Notes: a model not told the origin generated them from the letters alone. Shown: positions 46,701 through 54,207, counted from the stretch's first letter. The stretch: DNA of 60,418 nt from a bacterium (GCA_030430075.1 JAUIGN010000057.1:1-60418), one strand, 5' to 3'. Made by a program: numbers and translations.

Positions 46701-47623
46701 GAGGAGAAGGTGGCGACCGCTTTCTCTCCTTCCCGCACCGCCGCAAAGTTGATGCTTTCGACGACTTCACCTGCCTCGGGCCGTATCCGGTGGGAACCGC
46801 GACCCGGTGTGACCTGAACCCAGTCCTCGGGAAGCGTCTCCCGGACAACGAGATCTTTGATCGGCACATTCGTCAGCGCGTACGCGCCATTCGCGTCCGT
46901 CACCGCGTGAAGTTCGCCCTCGTTGCGCTGGCGGTCGTTATTGTCGTCGACGTAGATCTCGACTCCGGCGATCCCGGCCTCTCCCGGATCCTGCTCGCCA
47001 TCCCCGTCGTGATCATGGAATTTCGTCCCCCGAATCTCGGCGGCTTCCGCACCGTGAAACCGTAGCTCCCAATGCCGCAGCGATCCGTTGCCGCTGCCCC
47101 GGTGGCGGTCGCTCACATCCAGCCGCCACTCTCCCAGGACGAGTTCTTCATCGAAACTCGATAGCGGCCCGGCCGGTCGAAACGTGCCCTGATAGGGTGC
47201 CGTTCCGCTCGACAGGGGAAAGTCCGCTTCATCATCCAGGACGGTGCCCGAAAAATTGGAACGCTGGGGGAGGCCGGTATTGATGAGCGTGATGCTGGTG
47301 CCGGCTGGACTCTTCAAGCGGACTTGCAGGTCACCGACGTCCGGATGTGAGATGTCCAGCCGTACGTTGAGATCGGTCAGGCGAAACAGGTCGTTGACCC
47401 AAATGGCCGAAGAGACCGTCTTGACTCCACCGGCCCAGGGGTAGCGGGCGTCGGGGATCTCGATGGGCGTGTCGTCGCTGGCATAGAAGGCGTCGACAGC
47501 GAGCAGGTGCCTGCGTTCAAGCGGCTCAAATCCCAAAGCCCGGCAGGAACGGTAGCGGGTCGTTCGTCGGCAGGTCCCTGGTCGTTGGTTGCGGTTGCGA
47601 CGTCGCGATCGGCGTTTGGTCAT
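37760..47623 (-). CDS. Giant secreted multidomain protein: P-domains, SdrD-B-like, S8 subtilase, SGNH, Vps62-like, golvesin-like
   Basis: 3287 residues. The N-terminus has the export signature 'FEPLERRHLLAVDA'. In order: P-domain / SdrD-B-like / P-domain / SdrD-B-like / P-domain (about 45-710; three near-identical modules); a CARDB-like stretch; an S8 subtilase (about 830-1160) with His900 (CHPTSVAGT), oxyanion AAGNN and Ser1073 (FSGTSAAAP), but Glu852 where Asp is expected (IVEEGVQYAHPDF); a fourth P-domain; a cadherin-like domain; SGNH hydrolase (Ser1529 in GDSYSSGEG, GGNDIGF, MHPNRLGH); a second cadherin-like domain; a Vps62-like region (LVDHFAPVLHFNQGE, HQGDWEGLTLFL); three golvesin-like domains (GVYRV.ATWT) alternating with ASH-like anchors; and a repetitive tail. 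It is extracellular, and may act on or bind polymers. Confidence 0.85.
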   Translation of the reverse strand: MTKRRSRRRNRNQRPGTCRRTTRYRSCRALGFEPLERRHLLAVDAFYASDDTPIEIPDARYPWAGGVKTVSSAIWVNDLFRLTDLNVRLDISHPDVGDLQVRLKSPAGTSITLINTGLPQRSNFSGTVLDDEADFPLSSGTAPYQGTFRPAGPLSSFDEELVLGEWRLDVSDRHRGSGNGSLRHWELRFHGAEAAEIRGTKFHDHDGDGEQDPGEAGIAGVEIYVDDNNDRQRNEGELHAVTDANGAYALTNVPIKDLVVRETLPEDWVQVTPGRGSHRIRPEAGEVVESINFAAVREGEKAVATFSSGTVNLEIPDARYPWAGGVKTVSSLITVNDTFNVMDVNVKLNVTHPDVGDLQVTLVSPAGSSMTLISPGLPAFANLTETILDDEAELALAAGTAPYTASFRPTGSLGDFNTQLAVGQWQLNISDRNLGSGSGRLKNWELQILGAEAAEIQGTKFHDLDGDGRQGPGEAGIGGATIYLDDNHNNLLDEGERHTVTAANGQYQFTGLAVRDYRVREILPPGWVQITPGRGFHALRPAAGELIENVNFASVPGHSTDTTDVASGHVNILIPDARYPWAGGVKTISSIIPVHDAVRVMDVNVQLNVSHADVGDLQVWLKSPAGTSVTMIAASLPAAANFNGTVLDDEGELSIAAGSAPYAGTFRPHNSLGDFNTELALGEWQLFVSDRNLGSGDGRLLDWTLTFEHPSRSDVGITSAQFVDSRTIEIDYELRGAGAFDVQLFQVDDSLTTADQTPRQTASFPVGPGSGTARLTLDASIQFDTNRRNLVLAATPRDAGDSDPTNDRWTLPYFPTNATYFADQWHLPEVRALTTWETENLFGTGITIAIVEEGVQYAHPDFRDPRTDLDYDFKTPSDSPAPDTLSGLCANGDGGVANCHPTSVAGTAAAAGFGAAGVAPNASIVSLEAALTDAQVAAALTHRSQAIDIYNNSWGNGLGFRQYPLTMQAIQQGAETGRGGAGSIYVFAAGNNRRQGGNANDAPEKSLRYTIVVGATDRNGVQADFSNPGAAILVAAPGVDILTTDLTGSDGYNGDNQQQLVNHDYTDSFSGTSAAAPIVSGVVALILDAWNQQHTWNDDGTDFVPLTWRDVQHILVNSASITHGSDDGDANNPYDNGWERNGAPDGDGNGGHWVNDKYGFGIVDADQAVQLTRQWTLVDPEITVQPAAEPQPVDLPIPDGGSAQAAASVVIENAIRVETVEVTVDITHPRRGDLSIILESPAGTRSVLAKAHEDVEGPDGAYQWTFKSVRHWDERSEGEWRLIVKDEAEGDVGTWNSWQLQLYGTDIAEAPTEITLDNHLISRHTDTSIPAHIGLLSATDADDDESHSFTLVPGSGSGDNAKFEITNNALRLRAGVAIDPHVQDAYAIRIRVQDRDGLQFEQPFILPVVPGLQWSMVERVTPDANGRIVVRNRHDDVVPETFGVDLDARQLKLPGNVAAAEYLFQVADAQGATVEAIFNPIEPGLVRTSLPEGYYRVTATARADDGATERSESVDMVVRDLLIVAIGDSYSSGEGVPEVTRAENGGALGEWMRSEGDEEQTRQHTVAHRSSYAASAQLAARLEAEDPHTSVTFVFVSASGATIAEGGVGDYAGITTEAAYREELAMAPQVEQIRALTEGRQIDLLTTSFGGNDIGFSRILTTLFTANPGRWADAPETYGRVMANLLEAVGTGTAEAWQLVENDIDLVPWNGDAFFDLFEPTPLAGLQGLERGFEMLADGLRELVPTQTYITEYPDPSTQMLAGNVAWCDEVFADLPDPPAIYGDFTISRQEVEWAHNRVLQPLNQAIGAAANAHDWTYVGGISDRFAGHGYCATGEDRWIVTYRESEQQQGPPNSASTPGTMHPNRLGHAAIATALHAALAADLAVNDPPSAIRLDDSPQHPTNVDQAEAVVARLIAADADPGDRHKFRLIPGHGGDDNELFQIRGRELRFAPDNGVDLRERSSFSIRVQAEDMAGATVEQAVAVTIHRTGIDRWYATVGVDHELPVEWTVWIEEAGRFDLMLSGSPEWLPPDTVPLMVDGMPVESELVRWPGPIGELHYQTGTLLELDRGYHVITIDALQVPARPTVGQLSFRLFAGAHSSALPRPPAEELNTLFVADHRAPALQAVTVNDSGRNLTLAGGEALVDHFAPVLHFNQGERYAAPADVDASISADRQIRPSSRPWVSGDAEDHLDLGLLATGSWPRDSGSPAVYGTVLACEPGLDSCTPGEDLAISYFFHYPRSNWEEHGGFNTHQGDWEGLTLFLKKDIQGVWHPQDGAFGQHVEVAGGLLGSGGERVSWDLLRRDQSHPSVYVGLGGHASYPFPGVTPWYVPSFDLVREESHLGNGSSFQATAEQVHYLPRVGQREAGGAPWWLRYSGTWGVPDLGDLLGDSGPRGPVFQDLSAIALSSTTGQRWLDPWSWAAGFDRFEAVGIVDDDGDGWSSSGFSASGFGGFWGQGYGHDVSEATSRTGTGQATWTFAVQPGIYRVGATWTKYSNRATKAPYRIYDGQVDPANRLATVHINQKLAPHHADYTSRLDQPSGRYFADLVPEGGDGLFVVTGDTLTVELLDEADGNVIADAVRVEFLGSLSHAPEIRLSVDGRELADGLGVIELGTIAAGVPHAPTTIIIENRGLVDLSIGPELTLPDGFSLVGQSPPSLFSGAGSRLAAGGIASFTLRFEGGPPGTFSRPVSFANSDQDEGTYDFSIRGTVVAMPIDLDDDGDGRANHHFASHGFAGWTSQGYANDVREATSRSGAGWATWTSEVTPGLYRIWTTWTSHANRATNAPFHLFDGPIEAANLLDTFSINQRLAPDHSSFTTSYDEGTATPFAALTSGLNDGLYAITRGSLSVLLSDLADGNVIADAVRIEYVEPLPATPRIYLSVDGETLRNGVSVVDFGIVAAGVPSPVKTVRVENRGLAALSLDPAVVLPDGFSITASSLADFSSPVVVPAGRFVTFGIQLDAAAPGTYQGSASLTSNDIDESPFGFTLRATAESRAVLRDDNGDGRPPVDFSHTDGFLAWRGQGFGGDVREAVSRTGREAATWTFHVTPGVYRVSATWTPYPNRATNAPYHLFDGAADDTNRLATVRVDQRVGPGDARFASIRDTSSGTYFADLASDGHGGLFAVTGNTLTVQLTDDADGNVIADAIRIEFAGRLPSSAVGDFSAAHTGTSDPQALSAAIWPQTVDEMLNASAGRYPVEQPVTTPAGLAPNRLTSPLPNAPPGPLYDRRTRSTKIGEDHSKKEKEIEWLFAHPEELLDSAELLDTVEFLDTVEFLGTVELLGARP
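37778..37849 (-). repeat. 18-bp coding tandem repeat at the 3' end of the giant gene
   Basis: Four adjacent 18-bp units (A/C-AATTCCACCGTGTCAAG) encode the hexapeptide-type repeats LLDTVEF/LLGTVEL close to the C-terminus. The array directly adjoins the degenerate array of family C copy 2 beyond the stop. Confidence 0.8.
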
Positions 47624-48011
47624 CGCAGAAGGTCTCGGGAGGCTGATTGTGGATGCGGGGACGAAAAGAGCGTGCTCGCCCGCCGGGCAGGCGGGGGCGG
47701 CGCCTCGAAGTCGAAGCCATTGAGTGCGGCAGGGCGGACGACGATGCGCGCGGAGATCTCTCCACGAAACTAGTAGCCAGGAGATTGCGAATCTTCTTCA
47801 AGTTCCCGGCAAGATGCCGGCAGAAAAAAGATTTTTCAGCGCGCAAGCTCAACCGCCGAGAGGCTTTCCGCAACGAAACCTGCGCCCCGTAAAAAAGTTC
47901 TCAGGAAGATCGCCCAGAAGGCGCCTATGCACTGTTGAGCCTTTCTTCTCGGAACGAACATCGGCTGTGGCCGTTCCAGCGAGGCGCGCTCATGATCGGA
48001 TCAATTCGATG
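47624..48011. other. Divergent intergenic region between the giant gene and the sigma factor gene
   Basis: About 390 bp with no ORF I believe. Within it GGAAC (47951) and GTTCC form a spaced inverted pair, and a TATACT at 48012 closes it. No member of the repeat families is seen. Confidence 0.4.
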
Positions 48012-48017
48012 TATACT
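48012..48017 (+). promoter_or_regulatory. Candidate -10 element for the sigma factor gene
   Basis: TATACT in the context CGATGTATACTCGCC, 65 bp before ATG 48077. It is the same hexamer as the sites at 6767 and 8026; the -35 region is not recognisable. Confidence 0.35.
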
Positions 48018-48076
48018 CGCCGGTTGCCGAGTCCGTAGTGATCGACTTCGTTCAAGTTGTGTGTGTGAGAACCCTC

Positions 48077-48676
48077 ATGGGCGCAGAAACGCGGGCCAGC
48101 CTGTTGATGCGAGTGAGAGATCCGCGAGACCAGGACGCCTGGCGGACGTTCTTCGACATCTATGCGCCCCTGATCATGCGTTGGTGCCATCAAGGGGGCT
48201 TGCAACAACCGGATGCCGAAGATGTGACCCAAAACGTTTTGAAGAGTGTCGCCAGTGCGATGCGGAATTTTGAATACCAGCCCCAGAAGGGGATGTTTCG
48301 CAGTTGGCTGCTGACCGCGGTCCGCCGCGAAATCTCGCGATCGATAAGCAAGAACCTGCGGCCGGGCGGGCGCGTCACCGCCGACTCAATGGCCGTGCTT
48401 ACCGACCTTCCTGCTGACGCGCTACCCGCCGATGAATGGACCCATGAGCTGGCGATCCACGTGTACCAGAATGCCAAGAAACGCGTGCAGCCGGAGATAC
48501 CTCAACGGCAATGGGCCGCGTTCGAGTTGTTGTGGGAACGTCAACGGTCTCCCCAGGACGTTGCCAAACAGCTTGGCGAAGATGTGGGCTGGGTCTACAA
48601 GGCAAAGTTCAACGTGATCCAACGCCTGAAGGCGGAAGTCCGCTACCTGGCCGAAGATCTTCCCGCCTTCACCTGA
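48077..48676 (+). CDS. ECF-type RNA polymerase sigma factor
   Basis: 199 residues from ATG 48077; the frame opens with GTG at 48038. The sigma region 2 helices are visible (SLLMRVRDPRDQDAWRTFFDIYAPLIMRWCHQGGLQQPDAEDVTQNVL, where DAEDVTQ is the core-binding signature, and FRSWLLTAVRREISR is region 2.4). A linker follows, then a region 4 helix-turn-helix (SPQDVAKQLGEDVGWVYKAKFNVIQRLK). The next gene, starting 37 bp downstream, is a Ser/Thr kinase carrying a zinc-finger anti-sigma-like N-terminus. The pairing implies that the kinase protein controls this sigma factor. No cognate promoter can be assigned. Confidence 0.88.
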   Translation: MGAETRASLLMRVRDPRDQDAWRTFFDIYAPLIMRWCHQGGLQQPDAEDVTQNVLKSVASAMRNFEYQPQKGMFRSWLLTAVRREISRSISKNLRPGGRVTADSMAVLTDLPADALPADEWTHELAIHVYQNAKKRVQPEIPQRQWAAFELLWERQRSPQDVAKQLGEDVGWVYKAKFNVIQRLKAEVRYLAEDLPAFT

Positions 48677-48713
48677 TCTCCCTCGAACCGGGCGCCAGGC
48701 AGACGACACGTAC

Positions 48714-51700
48714 ATGACCGCCTGCTACTCACACGAGCGACTCGTTGAGTTTCTCTCGAGCCGCTCATCCGACGGCGAACTCGCAAAGATCGCGGCGCAT
48801 ATCGAATGCTGCCGCGCGTGCCAGGCCGCTTTGGAGCGGCTATCGGACGACGATGAGTTGCGATCGTGGGCCAAGCATTCACTCACGCTGCCATCGATTG
48901 ATCCCTCGGTGTTGCGGCGCATGCTGGACGGCCAGGAACGTAGCAAGGGGGAAGGTAATTCTCCCGGCGGCCGGCCGCATGACCGGACCGTCGATCCGTC
49001 GGCCCCCGTTGCGAAGGATGGCGACCGGCAACCAGACCCACCGGCAACCGGCAACCGCTTTCAGCTCATTCGCGTGTTCTCGCAAGGCGGCTTGGGCCGT
49101 ATCTGGTTGGCGCGGGATACCAGTTTGGGTCGTGATGTGGCGATCAAGGAACTGCAGCCGCAGAAGTCCGACCATCCCGAACACGCTCGCCGCTTTCTCC
49201 GTGAAGCACAGATTACGGGCCGATTGGAACATCCGAACATCGTCCCCGTCTACGAACTGGGCCGCCGATCCGACGACGGCCAGCCGTTCTATGTCATGCG
49301 ACGCGTCGGCGGCCAGACGTTCCACGAAGCGATTGCCGAATTTCACCGAGCCCGGCAGGTCGAGAGATCGTCGGGGGTCAAGCTGCAGAAGCTGCTGGGC
49401 GATTTTCTCGGAGTCTGCAATGCGATCAGCTATGCGCATTCGCAAGGCGTCATACATCGTGACCTCAAGCCGGACAACGTTCTGGTGGGCGACCACGGGG
49501 AAGTGATCGTGTTGGATTGGGGGTTGGCCAAGACCGGACTGGCCGGCAACGAAGCGGACGGCCAATTCGCCGGCCAACCGTTGTTCCTCCCCGGCGACGA
49601 CGGTCGCCGGACGCTCGACGGTATGGTGCTGGGAACTCCCGCCTACATGGCGCCCGAACAAGCGGCCGGCAACGGAGACGGCATCGGGATGCTGACCGAC
49701 ATCTATGGGCTCGGCGCGATCCTCTTTGAACTGTTGACGAGCCGTCCACCGCACCCCGGCGCCGACGCCCAGGAATCGCTGCAACATGCCGCAACCGCAC
49801 CGACGCCGATGGCGCGATCCATTGCGAAGTCGGTCCCGGCTCCACTGAGCGCCATCTGCCAGCGAGCCATGGCCCGCGCGCCGTCGTCGCGGTACCCGGC
49901 GGTGCGTGACCTGATCGATGACGTGCAGAACTACCTGGCCGACGCACCGGTTTCCGCCTATCGCGATCGGTTGGGAGACCACTTTGCGCGGTGGGCGCGA
50001 CGGTATCGGGCCGCGGTGGTGGCCACCGTGGTTTCCCTTGTCATCATTGCCGGCACCGCGTTGGCGGCCTTGCTGGTCACCGCGCGGGCCCTCGACCGGG
50101 CTCAGGTCGCCAAGGCGGCGGCGACGAAATCGAGCGTCCTCTTGCTGGCGGCCAACGAACGGAACGAAACGACGCTCCAGAAAGAGGGCATCGCGGCCAC
50201 GGTACGCCATTTGCGCGTCCGCGATTTTCGGCTCGCCGCGCAATCGCTGAAGATGGTCCCCGTTTCCCGCCGCGGCTGGGAATGGTTTCGATTGCGACAT
50301 CAGGTCGAGCTCGCACCCAAGAGCCTCGGCACCCTGAAAGGGGCCGTGAATCAACATGAATGGTCCATCATCAGCTCGATTGTCAGCTCGGATGGAGCCA
50401 CACTGGTCACCGCCGGCCTGGATGGCCGAGTGATCGTCTGGAATACGCAGACCGAGACAGGGCAACAGCCGGGGCCGGGCCGCTCGTTCGAGCTGGTTCG
50501 CGGTTCGTGGTGCGACTACCACGATGTGTGGTATTCAGCCGCATTCCCGTTGAGGAACGCGCCTGAACGGGCCGCTGACGCGGTGGTCAAGCTGGACTGG
50601 ATCGACGACGGCACGCGGTTGGCCGGTGCTTGCCTGAGCGGCCGCGGCCGGATCTGGAACCTGGCGGCCCCGGCAGACCCACCGGTCGACGTGTTGACCC
50701 ACGATTGTCCGCTCACCGCCGTCGCGGCCGATGCGGACCGGAGCGGGCTGCTGTTTGGGAGCGAACGGGGGGAACTGATTCGGGCCCGCTGGGAAAACGG
50801 TGCCTGGCATGTCGACGCTGCCCGGAAAGGTGGCGATGGTCCGGTCATGGACATCGTGGAGGTCGACCAGGGCCGCTGGGTCGTGGGTCATGCCGGCGGC
50901 GAAGTGACGTTGTTTCCTTCCGCCCCGACCGATCCCCAGGGGTTGAAGTTGACGCCGCCAATTTGGGACCTGGATTACGACGCTGAACTGCAACGTTTGG
51001 CCGTCGCCGCTGGTGATACCGTCGTGCGGACCTTCGTCGTGGGATCGGCCGGTCCCTTCGCGCAGCCGGACCAATATCAATTGTCGCTGCGCACTGAGAG
51101 CGGCTCCCCACGGCCCATCCATGCCGTCCGCTTCTCCCCAGCCCATGGCCAACTGTTTGCCGGGGACGACCTGGGCCGTTTGATTGCCTGGGACCTGAAC
51201 GATTCATCCCCGGCCCTCATCCTTCGCGACCAGGTTCACGGGCCGGTTTCCGCCGAGCGGCGTGATGCGATGCCCGAATATCTGTGCCGCACGTACGCCG
51301 GCATCCATGTGCTGGGCATCGGCGGTCGGGTTTATACGACAGGTCAAAATACGGGTGTCAACATGTGGGACGTTTCTGCGTCGACCGGGATCACGGCGTT
51401 CTCCGTTGGACCGCGGCCGCGGATCATGTTTGACCACACCGCATCCGAGATCGTGTGGGTCGCGACCGGGGACGGCAGCCTGGCCCTCTGGGATTCACGG
51501 CAAGCGAAACGACTCGGCACCCGGCAGGTGAGCGACCAGGCGGTCGACGGTTTCTGTGCGGCCGCCGATACGCCGCTCGTCGCCACGTCGGCCGGAACCA
51601 CGGTGGGCTTCTGGGAGCGGCGCGGTCGGACGATTGCCAAGGCGCGCCCCGACATCGTCCTGCCGCACCGAGTGAGGAACGTCGCTTTGTCGCCGGGAGG

Positions 51701-53489
51701 CCATTACGTCGCTGCTTACGACGAAGAGGACCAGGTTCTGGTTCGGAACCTGGAAAAGGGGATCGGCGCGACGATCTCCATGGCGTCAGCCGCCGGCACG
51801 ACCGAGAGCGGCGAGCCACCGGCCGAGGCAGTCGAAGGCTGCCTGGCCTTCAACGCGGACGGAACGAAGCTGGCGGCGGCAGGTCCCGGTCAGTCGGTCT
51901 GGATCCTCGCCGTCCCCTCGCTCCAGCTCATCAAGAAGTTGTACCTTGTCGCCGGCAAAGGCGGGACGGTGCTGCAATGGCACCCTACCGATCCGGATAC
52001 CGTCTTTGCGGGTGATACGGCGGGGCGGTTCGGCGCGCGTACGGTCTCCAACAACCAGGACGTCCGGGCGGGCGGGATGTTCTCGTCGTCGGTCGTCGCC
52101 ATCGCGTTTACACCCGGCGCCGATCGCGTCGCCGCGGTCTCTCGAGGTGGTCGGATGAGGATCTTCGACGTGCCCCGGCGGCTCGGTTCGCAACTTGAAA
52201 TCCAGCTTCCACGTACAGGGCCAGCCAGCCTTCCCACCTCGGCCGCGTTCGACGCATTGGGAAAGCGGCTGGCGGTCGCCCACGCCGACGGGGTCGTCCA
52301 GATTTGGGAAACCGGGTCGCACTCCGCGTCGCCACGGATCGACTCGGCCGCAACTCCACGCGGACGCCGAACGTGGGTCGCGACGACCATCGAGGAAGGG
52401 CCCCAGGCCGCCAGCATCAGCCTGCGGCATCCGGCCGTGCTCGTCGATCCCCAAGATCGAATCTGGGTTCTCTATTCGGCGGTTCCCAGTGAGCAACGTC
52501 AGTTCGTCAAGATCGCTCGCCAGGCGGACGGACGTGTCCAGACGGAGGTCCTGGAGGAGATTGACCTCACGTCGGCCCGCAGCGCCGACGATATTCGCAG
52601 GGCGATTGCCGTGCGCATTTCGGGAAACCAGTTGTGGGTCGTGCTCCGCCGACCACGGCCCGACCAGGGTTCCGTGCTGGCCCAGATTGTCGGACTTCGC
52701 CGCCCGCTGACCGGTCCGCCTGCGAGCCGGTGGACGGAAGAAACGTTGACTCAAGAATCCGGCAACTTTGGTTTCGACTTGCAGCTTGTTGACGGCCCAC
52801 ACGAAAAGCCGGCTGCCGTACACTTTTCCTGGAGCGGGTTTCACATGTACGGTAGCTATTGGGATGGCCGGACCTGGACGCAGCAGCGTGTCGGCCGCCA
52901 AGGGGACGGCTTCGATATGCACGCCGACCAAAGTTCTGACGGCACCGTGCATGCGGTGTTCCGACCACGGCGATTCGGCCAGGATCGCTCGCCCTCCGTC
53001 TACATGGCGATGACCTTTCCATCCGCGGGGGCCCGCCGAGTCGACGTCGTTGCTCGCGAGCCGCTCGATCAGCTCCGCTCGGTCGGACACATGGCCGTCC
53101 TTCCGGATGACCGCGTTGTCGTGAATCTTGCCGGCACGCTGTTTCAGCGAAATGCGAGTATGCCGAACAAGGCGAGTGGCTGGGAGATGCTGGCCGACAC
53201 CGAATTGTCTTCGCCCTTTGCATTCGATGCGCCCAACGGGCGATTCCTGTTCGCTCATTTCGATGCGCAACGGCACCACGTGCTACTGACAACCATCCGC
53301 GGCCAACAGGCGACGACCGAATTGGTTTGGAAGGCTGAAGCGCCCGTTGCAGGCGCGGGCCAACCGTTGGTGTTCGTGGACTCACACGGGTACCCCGTTG
53401 TCTTGGCCCATGACCCGTCACCGAAGGCTGGGTGGCTGCGCGTCTTTCGTACCAGGCAACCGCCAAACGGCGCCGACGAAGTGGAGTGA
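48714..53489 (+). CDS. Transmembrane Ser/Thr kinase with N-terminal zinc-finger (ZAS-like) and WD40 propeller
   Basis: 1591 residues. An N-terminal H-x3-C-x2-C motif (HIECCRACQ) in a small helical domain resembles zinc-binding anti-sigma (zf-HC2/ZAS) domains. The kinase domain spans about 115-410: Gly loop QGGLGRIWLARD, Lys145 (VAIKEL), catalytic Asp250 (VIHRDLKPDN), metal-binding Asp268 in a DWG variant of DFG, then APE in YMAPEQAAG. One membrane helix lies at about 430-450 (VVATVVSLVIIAGTALAALLV). WD40-like repeats fill the outer part (TLVTAGLDGRVIVWNTQT, GDGSLALWDSRQ, DGVVQIWETGS), and a non-WD beta-rich region ends it. It follows an ECF sigma gene, suggesting a one-protein sensor, kinase and sigma regulator. 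Confidence 0.85.
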   Translation: MTACYSHERLVEFLSSRSSDGELAKIAAHIECCRACQAALERLSDDDELRSWAKHSLTLPSIDPSVLRRMLDGQERSKGEGNSPGGRPHDRTVDPSAPVAKDGDRQPDPPATGNRFQLIRVFSQGGLGRIWLARDTSLGRDVAIKELQPQKSDHPEHARRFLREAQITGRLEHPNIVPVYELGRRSDDGQPFYVMRRVGGQTFHEAIAEFHRARQVERSSGVKLQKLLGDFLGVCNAISYAHSQGVIHRDLKPDNVLVGDHGEVIVLDWGLAKTGLAGNEADGQFAGQPLFLPGDDGRRTLDGMVLGTPAYMAPEQAAGNGDGIGMLTDIYGLGAILFELLTSRPPHPGADAQESLQHAATAPTPMARSIAKSVPAPLSAICQRAMARAPSSRYPAVRDLIDDVQNYLADAPVSAYRDRLGDHFARWARRYRAAVVATVVSLVIIAGTALAALLVTARALDRAQVAKAAATKSSVLLLAANERNETTLQKEGIAATVRHLRVRDFRLAAQSLKMVPVSRRGWEWFRLRHQVELAPKSLGTLKGAVNQHEWSIISSIVSSDGATLVTAGLDGRVIVWNTQTETGQQPGPGRSFELVRGSWCDYHDVWYSAAFPLRNAPERAADAVVKLDWIDDGTRLAGACLSGRGRIWNLAAPADPPVDVLTHDCPLTAVAADADRSGLLFGSERGELIRARWENGAWHVDAARKGGDGPVMDIVEVDQGRWVVGHAGGEVTLFPSAPTDPQGLKLTPPIWDLDYDAELQRLAVAAGDTVVRTFVVGSAGPFAQPDQYQLSLRTESGSPRPIHAVRFSPAHGQLFAGDDLGRLIAWDLNDSSPALILRDQVHGPVSAERRDAMPEYLCRTYAGIHVLGIGGRVYTTGQNTGVNMWDVSASTGITAFSVGPRPRIMFDHTASEIVWVATGDGSLALWDSRQAKRLGTRQVSDQAVDGFCAAADTPLVATSAGTTVGFWERRGRTIAKARPDIVLPHRVRNVALSPGGHYVAAYDEEDQVLVRNLEKGIGATISMASAAGTTESGEPPAEAVEGCLAFNADGTKLAAAGPGQSVWILAVPSLQLIKKLYLVAGKGGTVLQWHPTDPDTVFAGDTAGRFGARTVSNNQDVRAGGMFSSSVVAIAFTPGADRVAAVSRGGRMRIFDVPRRLGSQLEIQLPRTGPASLPTSAAFDALGKRLAVAHADGVVQIWETGSHSASPRIDSAATPRGRRTWVATTIEEGPQAASISLRHPAVLVDPQDRIWVLYSAVPSEQRQFVKIARQADGRVQTEVLEEIDLTSARSADDIRRAIAVRISGNQLWVVLRRPRPDQGSVLAQIVGLRRPLTGPPASRWTEETLTQESGNFGFDLQLVDGPHEKPAAVHFSWSGFHMYGSYWDGRTWTQQRVGRQGDGFDMHADQSSDGTVHAVFRPRRFGQDRSPSVYMAMTFPSAGARRVDVVAREPLDQLRSVGHMAVLPDDRVVVNLAGTLFQRNASMPNKASGWEMLADTELSSPFAFDAPNGRFLFAHFDAQRHHVLLTTIRGQQATTELVWKAEAPVAGAGQPLVFVDSHGYPVVLAHDPSPKAGWLRVFRTRQPPNGADEVE

Positions 53490-53545
53490 TGGAGTGATGG
53501 AGTGATGGAGTGATGGAGTGATGGAGTGATGGAGTGATGGAGTGG
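53484..53545 (+). repeat. 8-bp microsatellite (GAGTGATG) at the kinase stop codon
   Basis: Seven consecutive GAGTGATG units plus a partial one. The stop codon of the kinase gene (GAG-TGA) lies within the first unit. Confidence 0.9.
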
Positions 53546-53589
53546 ATTGATTTGTGGCTCGATGCCGTACGTTCGCGGCGAGTGGGCGC

Positions 53590-53673
53590 TGGCTGTGCGT
53601 TATGCGCTGTGCGCTGTGCACCATGCGCTGTGCGCGGGTCTCTGACCCCGCACTCATGCTGACCGACAGGTCT
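53590..53673 (+). repeat. Repeat family C, copy 3, with a 7/14-bp array
   Basis: Units built on CTGTGCG (53592-53632) lead into the element TGCGCGGGTCTCTGACCCCG ... CTGACCGACAGGTCTCCC. Confidence 0.65.
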
Positions 53674-53731
53674 CCCTCGCCAATTCTCTCGCAGAACCTC
53701 CACTCAGTTCAGCAACGACTTCCGTGCCCGG

Positions 53732-53946
53732 GGAGACCTTCGGTCGGCGGTTTCGGCGAGGTCAGAGACCTGCGCCGAGCAGTCTGGTCGGGAGACCTGC
53801 GCCGAGCAGTCTGGCCGGAGACCTGCGCCGAGCAGTCTGGTCGGGAGACCTGCGCCGAGCAGTCTGGCCGTAGACCTGCGCCGAGCAGTCTGGTCGGGAG
53901 ACCTGCGCCGAGCAGCCTGGTCGAAGACCTGCGCCGAGCGATGCTC
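53732..53946 (-). repeat. Repeat family C, copy 4 (inverted), with a 26/27-bp tandem array
   Basis: The element (GGAGACCTTCGGTCGGCGGT...GAGACCTGCGCCG, 53732-53778) runs straight into seven CCTGCGCCGAGCAG-containing units starting at 53769, 53796, 53822, 53849, 53875, 53902 and 53928. The spacing alternates 27 and 26 bp, so the real period is a 53-bp dimer (GGTCGGGAGA and GGCCGGAGA variants). Confidence 0.85.
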
Positions 53947-54207
53947 ACCACCGCCCGACGTCGAACAACCGTTGCCTCCACGCAACAACGGCTAAAGATC
54001 TGCATTCGCCGGAACCGACTCCAATGGGGACAGCGGGCGGTTCACGCGCGTGGTGGGTGGTGTCGACGGGGAAACTCGACAACGTGATCGGCAAGCGGAG
54101 GCGGTTGTTCGCGATAGCTGCATTCGCAGCTAGCAACGACTGCGTCCAGCGATCCTCGTGTGCTTTGTTTCTCCTCGACGTGTACGTTGTCTTCAGGAAA
54201 ATTCCGT
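53947..54207. other. Intergenic spacer upstream of the coiled-coil gene
   Basis: 260 bp following repeat family C copy 4. Apart from AGGA nine bases before ATG 54208, no regulatory element can be supported. Confidence 0.4.

Noticed and set aside
48879..50522. 547-codon minus-strand ORF
   Set aside because: Antisense to the kinase domain with all its catalytic motifs.
53732..53946. Tandem array as a CRISPR locus
   Set aside because: Units follow each other without spacers, no cas genes are near, and the array fuses to repeat family C.
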